DNA of 44,637 nt from an uncultured Pelagibacteraceae bacterium. GTDB lineage: Bacteria; Pseudomonadota; Alphaproteobacteria; Pelagibacterales; Pelagibacteraceae. The position numbers were made by a program, and so were the translations under genes. The notes under the pieces were generated by a model. That model had not been told where the DNA came from. It saw nothing but the letters and a program-made list of their open reading frames with translations, and ran no database searches. The stretch spans positions 1-44,637 of the forward strand of contig CACIKS010000007.1 of the NCBI GenBank assembly GCA_902587295.1. Direction: 5' to 3'. Below are positions 26,119 to 34,655 of this stretch, piece by piece. Numbering within the stretch: position 1 is the stretch's first letter; every line of letters begins with the position of its first letter.

Positions 26119-27255
26119 TTAAGAAAGTGATTTGTTTAAAACTGAGCTAGCAATTTCAGATGATTTTTCTGTTTTGAAATCACTAATAATTGTCTGTGTT
26201 TTTGTTATTTGTTTTTCCATAGCCTGTTTGTCGCTTAAAAGTTTATCAACGGTATTATAAATATTAGTTGCATTGCATTTAGATTGCAATAACTCAGGAA
26301 TTACTTCTTCATTAGCAGCAATGTTAATAATGTTTGCAAATTTAACTTTGACTAACATTTTAACAATAAAAAAATTAATCATACCCATCTTATAAATAAT
26401 GATAGATGGTATTTTTACATTACAGATTTCCAAAGATATAGTTCCAGATTTTGCTATGGCAAAAATAGATGATTTTAGTATATGTGATTTAATTTTTTCA
26501 TCCCCTATAGCACCACAATTCTTAAATCCTTCTTTTAATAAAAGATTTTGGATTAATTGTACATGTTCAGCTGTTGAGTGAAAAACAAAAAACAAATCCC
26601 TGTACTTTTCATTCATTTTTTTAACAAATTTCAATAATATTGGAGTTAAAACATTAATTTCAGACAATCTACTTCCAGGATAAATGGAAAAAATTTTTTT
26701 GTTATCTTTAATGATTTGGCTAATATCAACTTTACTTTTATCCCCTTCCTCTAATAAAGGATGTCCTGTAAAAGTTGATTGAATGCCTTCTTTGTCAAAG
26801 TATTTCTTCTCAAAAGGAAATAATAATAAAATATGATCTAAAAATGATTTAAGTTGCTTAACTCTATGTTCTCTCCAAACCCAGACTTGTGGTGCTACGA
26901 AATGAATTGTTTTTATAGCTGGATCTCTTTTTTTAACTTCTTTTGCTACACGTAATGTAAAATCAGGACTATCAACCGAAAAAAGAATATCTGGTTTAAA
27001 TTTAATAATTTCTTTTACAGTTTCATTTATTTTGTTCTTTATTTTAAAAATATTTAATAAAACTCTCGTAAATCCAAGATATGTAATTTCTTTTAAATCA
27101 TAAAGTGACTTAATACCTAAAGCATTTAAATATTCGCCACCGACAGATAAATATTCTATATCTGATCTTGAGTTTTTAAGTTTAGTAATAACCTTTGAGG
27201 CTAATTTATCTCCTGAAGGTTCGCCAGTTAATATAAATATTTTCCTCATCCCCAA
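26119..27255 (-). CDS. lpxB: Lipid-A-disaccharide synthase
   Basis: 378 residues of a GT-B glycosyltransferase. Family motifs include ILTGEPSGDKLA at the start, DILFSVDSPDFTLRVAK, IHFVAPQVWVWREHRVK, LLFPFEKKYFDKEG, TFTGHPLLE, SIYPGSRLSEI and AIAKSGTISLEI. It joins UDP-2,3-diacylglucosamine and 2,3-diacylglucosamine 1-phosphate into the lipid A disaccharide at the inner membrane. The UDP-sugar donors come from the LpxI product encoded at 28873-29667. It overlaps the msrA end by 10 bases. Its 3' end meets the THI5-like gene tail to tail, with only 2 bases between. Confidence 0.96.
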   Translation of the reverse strand: MGMRKIFILTGEPSGDKLASKVITKLKNSRSDIEYLSVGGEYLNALGIKSLYDLKEITYLGFTRVLLNIFKIKNKINETVKEIIKFKPDILFSVDSPDFTLRVAKEVKKRDPAIKTIHFVAPQVWVWREHRVKQLKSFLDHILLLFPFEKKYFDKEGIQSTFTGHPLLEEGDKSKVDISQIIKDNKKIFSIYPGSRLSEINVLTPILLKFVKKMNEKYRDLFFVFHSTAEHVQLIQNLLLKEGFKNCGAIGDEKIKSHILKSSIFAIAKSGTISLEICNVKIPSIIIYKMGMINFFIVKMLVKVKFANIINIAANEEVIPELLQSKCNATNIYNTVDKLLSDKQAMEKQITKTQTIISDFKTEKSSEIASSVLNKSLS

Positions 27256-27818
27256 ATTTTTTTTAATGTTTCTTCTCTTTGACAGCTCTTTTTGTACATC
27301 AAATACCTTATAAAATTCTTTTCATAATAATCCTGATGGTAAGTCTCTGCCACATAGAATTCTTTAAATTTTTTGACGTAAGTAACCACTTTTTTGTTGA
27401 ATTTTGTTTCAATATTTTTAATTGAGTCCTCAATAATTTTTTTTTGATCATTATTTTCAAAAAAAACCACAGACTTATAACTTTCTCCTTTATCACAAAA
27501 CTGACCATCGGCATCAAATGGATCTACATTTACCCAATATATCTCTAGTAACTTATCGAAGTTAATAAGTGTTGTATCATAAGTAATTTCTAATGTTTCG
27601 TAATGACCAGTGGTATTTTTTACTACATCCTTATATTTTGGATTTTTTATATGACCTCCTGAATAGCCGGAAATAGTTTTGATAACACCTTTTACTTTAT
27701 CAAAAGACTCTTCCATGCACCAAAAACAACCTCCTGCAAAGTAAACCTTTTGAGTATTTATTGCATTTGAGTTTGAGCTTAATGTTAAAAATAATAGAGT
27801 TAAAAATATTTTTTTCAT
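27246..27818 (-). CDS. msrA: Exported peptide methionine sulfoxide reductase A
   Basis: 190 residues. An N-terminal hydrophobic signal peptide ends near SNSNA (about 19), so the enzyme is likely periplasmic. The MsrA core has the catalytic Cys in YFAGGCFWCMEE, then GVIKTISGYSGGH, DPFDADGQFCDKGESYKS and TYHQDYY. It reduces the S-form of methionine sulfoxide in oxidised proteins. Most bacterial MsrA proteins are cytosolic; a periplasmic copy suggests repair of exported proteins under photo-oxidative stress. It sits between lpxB and a sugar dehydrogenase, with 4-base ATGA overlap, and is not part of the usual lpx operon. Confidence 0.93.
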   Translation of the reverse strand: MKKIFLTLLFLTLSSNSNAINTQKVYFAGGCFWCMEESFDKVKGVIKTISGYSGGHIKNPKYKDVVKNTTGHYETLEITYDTTLINFDKLLEIYWVNVDPFDADGQFCDKGESYKSVVFFENNDQKKIIEDSIKNIETKFNKKVVTYVKKFKEFYVAETYHQDYYEKNFIRYLMYKKSCQREETLKKIWG

Positions 27819-28876
27819 TTATACATTCTCCAAAGTTCTCCTTTATCTGAAAGCATATAAAGTTCTCCTGTTTCTTTTTGTATTTTTATATCCCTAATTC
27901 TTCCTATTTTACTTTTAAAAATAATTTCCTCACTTAAAAATTTATTATCTTTAAATTTAATTTTTCTTAACGATTGATCCTTAAGCGATGTAATCAGAGC
28001 ATCGCCATTCCACTCACTAAATTCATCACCCTTATAGATTACCATTGCACTTACAGCTATAGATGGAACCCAATATTTAATTGCTTTTGTGAAACCTGGT
28101 TTCCATTTAGGACCAATTTTTGTTCCTGAATAGTTTGTTCCACCCCATCCTAATATTTTCCATCCATAATTCTCACCATAATTTGCTGTTCCAAACCAAT
28201 CTCCTCCTTTGGCACCATGATTAGTCATATAAATTTTATTATCGAAAGGGGATAAAGCCATTCCTTGAGGATTTCTTACACCAATTTGAAATATTTCAGG
28301 TAACCAATCTTTTTTGTTTTTAAATTTAGGGTTATTTTTAGGAATAGATCCATCAAGGTTTATTCTAATTATACTACCTGGATGTTGAGTTGCATCTTGA
28401 GCTATCATTCCTTTACCTCTTTCACCTGCGCTTACATAGAGATGCTTGTCTTTAATTACTAATCTAGATCCAAAATGATAACCAGAATCTATTGGAGGTT
28501 CCGCCTGAAAAATATTTTTAAATTGAATATTAGATTGGTTAATAACACCTTTGGCAACAGAGGTGCTTGTTTCCCAATTACCTCTATTTTCTGAATATGA
28601 AATATAGATATGCTGATTATCATATAAAACATCAAGCAATCCACCCTGTCCATTCTCTAAAACTGAAAGATTATGTTTAATCTCAATTATTTTTTTGTCT
28701 TTTAAATTTAAACCAAATAATTTACCTGACTTTTCAGTGAATATAATATTATCTTTATCTATAAAAGTTAGACTCCAGGGTTTATCTAAATCTTCAACTA
28801 TTTTTTCTAATTTTATTTCTGAAGCAGATATGTTGGAAGAAATAAAATAAAATATAAAAATAAATAATTTTTTCAT
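27815..28876 (-). CDS. Soluble PQQ-dependent aldose sugar dehydrogenase-like protein
   Basis: 353 residues, secreted: the N-terminal hydrophobic run ends near SASE (about 20). It is a six-blade beta-propeller of the glucose/sorbosone dehydrogenase family (Asd/YliI). Motifs include LDKPWSLTFID, GQGGLLDVLYD, HFGSRLVIKDKHLYVSAGERG, QHPGSIIRINLDGSIP, GVRNPQGMALSP, NHGAKGGDWFG and VSAMVIYKG. The family oxidises aldoses with pyrroloquinoline quinone and calcium, passing electrons to the respiratory chain. No PQQ synthesis gene is in the window, so cofactor supply is unknown. It overlaps both msrA and lpxI by 4 bases. Confidence 0.88.
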   Translation of the reverse strand: MKKLFIFIFYFISSNISASEIKLEKIVEDLDKPWSLTFIDKDNIIFTEKSGKLFGLNLKDKKIIEIKHNLSVLENGQGGLLDVLYDNQHIYISYSENRGNWETSTSVAKGVINQSNIQFKNIFQAEPPIDSGYHFGSRLVIKDKHLYVSAGERGKGMIAQDATQHPGSIIRINLDGSIPKNNPKFKNKKDWLPEIFQIGVRNPQGMALSPFDNKIYMTNHGAKGGDWFGTANYGENYGWKILGWGGTNYSGTKIGPKWKPGFTKAIKYWVPSIAVSAMVIYKGDEFSEWNGDALITSLKDQSLRKIKFKDNKFLSEEIIFKSKIGRIRDIKIQKETGELYMLSDKGELWRMYK

Positions 28877-29667
28877 TTTACAGTAATAAACATTTTATTT
28901 TTATTAGCGAATTTAATGCATTTTTTTCTATCTAAAAAAACATTTCTGTTACTTTTCAATACAACACCTTTAAGCCCAGCTGATTTACATTGTAGGAAAG
29001 TTTTTAGACCAACTGTAGGTAAATCAATCCTAAGATCTTGTTTTTTCTTTGGAAATTTAACTAACACACCCCTGCTTCTAAATTTTTTACTTTTACATCT
29101 TTGAAGTAATTTTTGGGTACCACCCTTGCCTTCTATGGCAATGACTTTGTTATTTCTTACTACTGTTCCCTGACTAAATGTATATTTTCCTAATCTATTT
29201 AAAATTTTAATTCCCTTAATTATATCTTCTTTATCTTTCTTGTTAGGTTTTAATTTTGAATAGTTGCCTTTTTTTAAAGTTAATTCGGGATTATAAGTTA
29301 GTGAACTTATTGTTTTAATTTTTTCTTTGTTTAATATTTTAATTATTTCTTTTAATAGGGCTGCATCACCAAGTTTTGAACTTTTAATTATTCTAGGCAT
29401 ATAATAGATACCTTTTATATCTAAACGTAGTTTATATAAATTGGGCTTTTTAACTCTTCCTGCAAATAAGACTTTGTTGCAGCTATTCATTTTTAATATG
29501 TTAATTATTTTCCCAAATTGTCCTATCGATACTGCGTAAGAGTATCTGTCTTTTTTAAATACTTTGCTCCTTGTTAAATCAATAATTAAATATTTGGACT
29601 TTCTTTTTTTAATTTTTCTAAGGATTTCTTTTGGAAAGGATGTTTCTCCAAATATTAAACCAATCAT
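28873..29667 (-). CDS. lpxI: UDP-2,3-diacylglucosamine pyrophosphatase LpxI
   Basis: 264 residues of the DUF1009/LpxI family. The start MIGLIFGETSFP and Rossmann-like N-terminal half are followed by a C-terminal catalytic half with GTVVRNNKVIAIEGKGGTQK (about 168-187), DLRIDLPTVGLKTF and GLKGVVLKS. It hydrolyses UDP-2,3-diacylglucosamine to 2,3-diacylglucosamine 1-phosphate. LpxI replaces LpxH in alphaproteobacteria. Its ATG shares a base with the lpxA stop. The usual lpxB partner is separated by two inserted genes. Confidence 0.93.
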   Translation of the reverse strand: MIGLIFGETSFPKEILRKIKKRKSKYLIIDLTRSKVFKKDRYSYAVSIGQFGKIINILKMNSCNKVLFAGRVKKPNLYKLRLDIKGIYYMPRIIKSSKLGDAALLKEIIKILNKEKIKTISSLTYNPELTLKKGNYSKLKPNKKDKEDIIKGIKILNRLGKYTFSQGTVVRNNKVIAIEGKGGTQKLLQRCKSKKFRSRGVLVKFPKKKQDLRIDLPTVGLKTFLQCKSAGLKGVVLKSNRNVFLDRKKCIKFANKNKMFITVK

Positions 29668-30449
29668 TATTCAGACAAAGGTGAGCAAATAGGTCTTCTT
29701 TTATCCTTTTCTATAAATTTAGTGACCTCTTGTACTAATTCGTTTTCTTTATATTCCCCGTTAATTTTACTCAAATTCTCATAGAGATTATTTGATGAAA
29801 ATATTTTTTTATACGCTTGATCTAATTCCATTATTTTTTTATTGTCATATTTTTTTCTTCTTAATCCTATTAAATTTATTCCTTTTAAATAGTTTCTATT
29901 CCCAAAAGATAGACCAAAAGGAATTACATCTTTTAATACTCCAGTCATTCCACCAATCATGGCTAACCTTCCTATTCTTGTAAATTGCTGAACAGCAGAA
30001 TTACCCCCAATTACAACTGAGTCTTCAATAGTAACGTGTCCTCCTAGAGGGACATTGTTAGCAATAACAACGTTATTTCCAATTTTGCAATCATGGGCAA
30101 TATGGGAAGAAATCATAAATAAACAATTGTTTCCAACCACCGTCTTACTTCCACCCCCGGCTGTACCAGGATTTATTGTAACGTATTCTCTAATAACATT
30201 ATTTTCTCCTATCTCTAAACTATTAGCTTCACCTTTATATTTTAAATCTTGTGGAGCTGTTCCAATGCTTGCAAAGGGATAGATTTTTGTTCCCTTTCCT
30301 ATTTTTGTATTGCCCTCAATATGAATACTTGAAATTAATTCAACACCATTATCTAATTGTACGTTTGGTCCAACAGAACAAAATGGTCCAATTTTAACAT
30401 CTTTTGCAATTTTAGCTTTAGCGTCTATTACACTAGATTTGTGTATCAT
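29667..30449 (-). CDS. lpxA: UDP-N-acetylglucosamine acyltransferase
   Basis: 260 residues of a left-handed beta-helix. Hexapeptide repeats run through the N-terminal two thirds (AKIAKDVKIGPFCSVGPNV onwards), with catalytic His in SSHIAHDCKIGNN, the conserved REYVTINPGTAGGGSKTVVG loop and a helical C-terminal domain (GINLIGLRRKKYD). It adds a 3-hydroxyacyl chain to UDP-GlcNAc, the first lipid A step. The ATG overlaps the fabZ stop by 4 bases. lpxD-fabZ-lpxA-lpxI is the expected order. Confidence 0.97.
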   Translation of the reverse strand: MIHKSSVIDAKAKIAKDVKIGPFCSVGPNVQLDNGVELISSIHIEGNTKIGKGTKIYPFASIGTAPQDLKYKGEANSLEIGENNVIREYVTINPGTAGGGSKTVVGNNCLFMISSHIAHDCKIGNNVVIANNVPLGGHVTIEDSVVIGGNSAVQQFTRIGRLAMIGGMTGVLKDVIPFGLSFGNRNYLKGINLIGLRRKKYDNKKIMELDQAYKKIFSSNNLYENLSKINGEYKENELVQEVTKFIEKDKRRPICSPLSE

Positions 30450-30898
30450 CTTTTTCTATCTACTATTGTGGCTGACCATTCTGCATCTGCCATTTTTTTA
30501 TCTTTAACTCTTGCTACTCCTTTGTATTTCCAAACTCTTCCGTGTGATCTAATTGCCTCTATATCCAAATGTAACTCACAATCTGGCATAACGGGGTTTC
30601 TAAAACGCGCCTTTTCAACACTCATTAAATAGACTAATTTATCTTTATATTCTTTTGGATCGATACCGTGTGCAGTAAGTGCTGCAGCAGCTTGTCCAAA
30701 AGCTTCAACAATTAAAACTCCAGGCATTACAGGTTGTCCAGGAAAATGTCCATCAAAAAAGAATTTTCCTTTTTTAACATTAACAATTGCCGTAGCTGAT
30801 TTTAAAGGAACTATATTTATTAATCTGTCAATCAAAAGCATTGGCTCTCTATGAGGAAGAAGTTTTTGGATTTCATCTTTGCTTATACTATTAACCAT
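30446..30898 (-). CDS. fabZ: (3R)-hydroxyacyl-ACP dehydratase FabZ
   Basis: 150 residues of a hot-dog fold. LLPHREPMLLIDRL at residues 13-26 and the active-site segment GHFPGQPVMPGVLIVEAFGQ (catalytic His and later Glu) match FabZ. The middle and end (DKLVYLMSVEKARFRNPVMP, VARVKDKKMADAEWSATIV) also fit. It dehydrates 3-hydroxyacyl-ACP in fatty acid elongation and competes with LpxA and LpxD for their substrates. It is placed between lpxD (8-base overlap) and lpxA. Confidence 0.97.
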   Translation of the reverse strand: MVNSISKDEIQKLLPHREPMLLIDRLINIVPLKSATAIVNVKKGKFFFDGHFPGQPVMPGVLIVEAFGQAAAALTAHGIDPKEYKDKLVYLMSVEKARFRNPVMPDCELHLDIEAIRSHGRVWKYKGVARVKDKKMADAEWSATIVDRKR

Positions 30899-31877
30899 TG
30901 TTTTTTTCCTTTTTTAAAAAATCTCTTAATGGAACAGCTGGATATCCCATTACCGTTGTATTATCAGGAATATCCTTAATAACGCCACTGCCACCTCCAA
31001 TTCTAACATTGTTACCAATTTTTAAATGTCCTGAAACTCCTGCTTGTCCACCTATTGAAACATTGTCTCCAATTGTTGAACTACCAGCAAAACCAACTTG
31101 TCCTGCTATCATACAATTTTTCCCTAATTTCACATTATGAGCCATATGAACTTGGTTATCTAAAAAAGTATTCTCATCAATTATAGTGTCTCCAATTGAT
31201 CCTCGGTCGATAGTGCAGTTTGCTCCTAATTCAACATTATCGTTTAAAATTACTCTTCCAATGTGGGGAAATCTAAAATTTTTATTTTTAATAGGGATAA
31301 ACCCAAATCCTTTAACGCCAACTTTACATCCATCTTGTATAACCACATTATTACCAATTATTGAATTTTTAATTGTAACATTAGAACCAATCAAACAATT
31401 CTTTCCTATTATAACATTATGCTCAACAACACTATTACTACCAATTGACGTCTTAGACCCTATTTTAACTTTTTTTCCAATAAAAATATTCTTACCAAAT
31501 GTGACGGATGAATACTTGGATGAGACTTTTTTTGATTCAACAAGGGTTTTGTCTAAATAATCAAGTTCAGCTTCTGGGTAAAATTTTTTGGATACTTGAG
31601 CGGCAGTAAATAGAACATTTTTAACAACAATTTTTATACATTTATCTGGTAAACAATCTTTTAAATTATTTGTAGTAATACAAGCAACTGCCTTAGTTTT
31701 TTTTGCATCTGATTGATAGTTAATTGAATTTAAAAAACTTATATCTTTGTTTGTAGCAAAATCTAAAGTCTTGATATCGTAAATCTTAATTTTAATTTTT
31801 TTTTCCATAGGTAGGTTTTTAGATAGATCGCTAAGATTAAAAGGACCTTTGGGTACAAAGAAAAATGTTGAAGACAT
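30891..31877 (-). CDS. lpxD: UDP-3-O-(3-hydroxyacyl)glucosamine N-acyltransferase
   Basis: 328 residues. The N-terminal uridine-binding domain (residues 1-~105) includes DISFLNSINY. A left-handed beta-helix of hexapeptide repeats follows, with catalytic His in LDNQVHMAHNVKLG, then GFAGSSTIGDNVSIGGQ and the terminal GYPAVPLRDFLK. It transfers an N-linked acyl chain from ACP to the sugar. It lies 6 bases after the skp stop. The order bamA-skp-lpxD is classic. Confidence 0.96.
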   Translation of the reverse strand: MSSTFFFVPKGPFNLSDLSKNLPMEKKIKIKIYDIKTLDFATNKDISFLNSINYQSDAKKTKAVACITTNNLKDCLPDKCIKIVVKNVLFTAAQVSKKFYPEAELDYLDKTLVESKKVSSKYSSVTFGKNIFIGKKVKIGSKTSIGSNSVVEHNVIIGKNCLIGSNVTIKNSIIGNNVVIQDGCKVGVKGFGFIPIKNKNFRFPHIGRVILNDNVELGANCTIDRGSIGDTIIDENTFLDNQVHMAHNVKLGKNCMIAGQVGFAGSSTIGDNVSIGGQAGVSGHLKIGNNVRIGGGSGVIKDIPDNTTVMGYPAVPLRDFLKKEKNNG

Positions 31878-31883
31878 TTAATG

Positions 31884-32405
31884 TTATTTTAAATTTATAG
31901 ATTTAACTTCTTTATCTAAAATTTTTAAAATTTTTCCAGTTAATTCAAAATTTGAATTTGCTAAAAGAATATATTTTTTATCTACAATTGTTTCAATTTT
32001 ATTATCAGCCATGTATTTTTGCATTATTGGAGTAAGTGCTTTTAAGAGTTTTGCCCTGGCTTCATTTTTTTTTCTAATCCATTCGTTAGTGGCATTTCTT
32101 TTTTTCTTTTGATAATTTACACTTTTTTCCCTAAGGGTATTAAGATTTTTTTTATATTCTTCGGCAGATATGAGTTTTTTCTTTGCTATTAGATCTGTTT
32201 CTTCTTTTTTAAGAGCCAAACCTTCTTTTTCGAATTTCTTATTTTCACTTTCAAAATTTTTTTTTAAAAATTCTTGTGCGCCTTTGCCTGCTTTACTTTC
32301 GTTTAAAATTTTTGTTAGATCAACAAAATAAATTTCTGATGAATAACTAAAGTTATTAAAATTCAATAATATAGATAAAAAAAAGATAATTCTTAAATAT
32401 TTCAT
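31884..32405 (-). CDS. Skp/OmpH-like periplasmic chaperone
   Basis: 173 residues. Signal peptide of about 22 residues (IIFFLSILLNFNNFSYSS), then a short beta part (IYFVDLTKILNESKAGKGAQ) and a long charged coiled coil (about 45-120) rich in Lys and Glu. This is the Skp tentacle architecture. It would hold unfolded outer-membrane proteins in the periplasm before BamA inserts them. It is only 3 bases from bamA and 6 from lpxD, the expected slot. Sequence identity in this family is low, so the call rests on layout and synteny. Confidence 0.85.
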   Translation of the reverse strand: MKYLRIIFFLSILLNFNNFSYSSEIYFVDLTKILNESKAGKGAQEFLKKNFESENKKFEKEGLALKKEETDLIAKKKLISAEEYKKNLNTLREKSVNYQKKKRNATNEWIRKKNEARAKLLKALTPIMQKYMADNKIETIVDKKYILLANSNFELTGKILKILDKEVKSINLK

Positions 32406-32408
32406 AAT

Positions 32409-34655
32409 TTAAAAAGATGTACCTATTTCGAATTTAAATGTTTGCGTGACATCACTTTCAGCTGAAGTTATATCTTGAGCAAGAACAAAGTTTAAGGGTC
32501 CTATTGGTGTATACATATTAGTTGCTACTCCAAATGAAGATCTTATTTTGCTAGATTGTCCAACTGTTGAATCATAATCTGCGTGCCATAAATTAGCTAT
32601 ATCTATAAATGCAGCAACATCAGTCTGCGTGGCTTCTGGTAGTAAATTCGGTAAGGCAGCTTCTAAATTCAAAGCTGTTGCATAATTTCCACCAACATAA
32701 TCACCTCCATCAACTGGGCCTATCTTTCTTTTTTCAAAACCTCTTAATCTTCTTGAAGGTATGTGTAATCTTTTACTTATCCTAACTTCATCTTCTACAG
32801 CAACAACAGCCGCTGTATAAAATTTTAAGGCTCCTAAGAAGTTATCACTAAATCCATAATATTTATTCCAGCTAAATTGATTGAATACTGATGCTTTATC
32901 CTCTGCATACATCGGTAGTCCTTGTGAAAAACTAAAAATTGATCCACTTGTCGGCATAAAACTTCTGTCTCTTGTGTCTTTTTCAACTCTGTATGAAAAT
33001 TCTACATCCGTAAAATCACCAGCTTGTTTTTTTAAAGTATTCGAAGCCGTGTTATCAACAGTTAAATTATCAAATGAAAAATTTATTCGCGGAGAAAGAT
33101 ATAAATCATCATATTGCTCAAATCTTGTACCTATTCCAAATTGCGTTAATGTATTTTCATATCCAGACTCTGGTCTATCTGTTTTTTTACTTGAAACTCC
33201 TGCATCTACAGAATTACCAGAATAATTATAATTTGGATCTACTATATCTAATCCACCTCTTATAGAACTTTCTGAAAGCTCGAGTGATGTATCCACTTTT
33301 AGACCTTTTCCTAAATAATTATTTTCACTCAAAGCAAATTGAAAAGTTGTACCATCTGTACCTGTACCTGCTCCTGCTGAAATTTCACCAGTTGGTTTTT
33401 CTTCAACTGTAATTTCCATTATTTTTAAATCTTTAGATGAACCTTCAGTTAATTTATGTGTCACAGTTTTAAAAATTCCTCTAGCTCTAATATTTGATAT
33501 AGACTTCTCAAGTTTTACTTTGCTATAAGGATCACCCTCATCTAGTAATAATTCAGATCTTATGACGGAGTCGTTTGTTACAGTGTTACCTTTAATATTC
33601 ACTCTTTCAACCTGAACTTTTCTTCCCTCAAATATGTTAAATACAACATTTATGTAATCTTCATCTACAGTCTCAGATACTGAATGTTGAACAAACTGAA
33701 GTTCATTATCATCAATTATTTCATCAATACTTTCTAAAATTTTAGCTATTTTGAAAGGAGAATAAAAGTCACCAGCATATTTTTTAAAATCTGAAGATAA
33801 TGGAGCGAAAATGGATTTGTCAAATACAGGGTCTATATTTGTTGAAATTTTTTTGACTCTATATCTTTTGCCAGAATTTATACTAAAAGTAAGTTCAATT
33901 CCTTCTTTATCCTTTATAAATACGTTGCTAGATAAAATTTGAACATCAAAATATCCTTTTCCTAAATAATAATTTTTTAATAGTCTTTTATCGAGTTCAA
34001 TTCTTTCCTCATTTAAATAAACATTTCTTGATAAAAATTTCCAAAATTTTGATTCTTCTGTTGCAATAACGTCTCTTAATCTTTTTGTTTTAATTTTTTT
34101 ATCACCAACAAAAAATATTTTAGATATTTTTTCTCTTTTACCTTTATCGACAACGAAAATTAAATCTAAAATATTATTTTCGTTCTCTAGATCTCTAACT
34201 CTAGCTTCAACTTTTGGTGAATAGTATCCAAGTGATTTATAAAATCCCTTAATAATTTCAACATCTTTTCTTACATCGCTTTTAATATAAGAAGCTTTTT
34301 CCTTAAGAGAAATGACATCTAATATAACTTTAGTATATTTTTTTGTAGGCTCGCCTTGCAAAATTATAGTATTAATAATTGGATTTTCTTTTACTGTTAT
34401 TTTTAATATTCCATTAAAAAAATTTACTGAAATATTAGAAAAAAAATTAGTTTCATAAAGTTTTTTAATTACCTTATCAACATCCTCTTGAAAATAATCC
34501 TGATTTTTTTTTATTTCACCATAAACTAAAATTGTTTCTTTGCCTATCCTCTCATTGCCGTATATTTCAACTTTTTTTAAAATTTCAGCTTTTAGAATTG
34601 TTGGGGTAAGAACAATCAAAGCCAAAAAACAAATTTTATAAAGTATTTTTTTCAT
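32409..34655 (-). CDS. bamA: Outer membrane protein assembly factor BamA
   Basis: 748 residues. N-terminal signal peptide (ILYKICFLALIVLTPTILKA), five POTRA repeats (about 24-420, for example ILKKVEIYGNERIGKETILV and VERVNIKGNTVTNDSVIRSEL), then a 16-strand barrel (about 425-748) ending FKFEIGTSF with a terminal Phe. The conserved barrel-lid region RLRGFEKRKIGPVDG is present. It folds and inserts beta-barrel proteins in the outer membrane. The gene overlaps dxr by 4 bases; rseP, which usually lies between them, is absent. Confidence 0.97.
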   Translation of the reverse strand: MKKILYKICFLALIVLTPTILKAEILKKVEIYGNERIGKETILVYGEIKKNQDYFQEDVDKVIKKLYETNFFSNISVNFFNGILKITVKENPIINTIILQGEPTKKYTKVILDVISLKEKASYIKSDVRKDVEIIKGFYKSLGYYSPKVEARVRDLENENNILDLIFVVDKGKREKISKIFFVGDKKIKTKRLRDVIATEESKFWKFLSRNVYLNEERIELDKRLLKNYYLGKGYFDVQILSSNVFIKDKEGIELTFSINSGKRYRVKKISTNIDPVFDKSIFAPLSSDFKKYAGDFYSPFKIAKILESIDEIIDDNELQFVQHSVSETVDEDYINVVFNIFEGRKVQVERVNIKGNTVTNDSVIRSELLLDEGDPYSKVKLEKSISNIRARGIFKTVTHKLTEGSSKDLKIMEITVEEKPTGEISAGAGTGTDGTTFQFALSENNYLGKGLKVDTSLELSESSIRGGLDIVDPNYNYSGNSVDAGVSSKKTDRPESGYENTLTQFGIGTRFEQYDDLYLSPRINFSFDNLTVDNTASNTLKKQAGDFTDVEFSYRVEKDTRDRSFMPTSGSIFSFSQGLPMYAEDKASVFNQFSWNKYYGFSDNFLGALKFYTAAVVAVEDEVRISKRLHIPSRRLRGFEKRKIGPVDGGDYVGGNYATALNLEAALPNLLPEATQTDVAAFIDIANLWHADYDSTVGQSSKIRSSFGVATNMYTPIGPLNFVLAQDITSAESDVTQTFKFEIGTSF

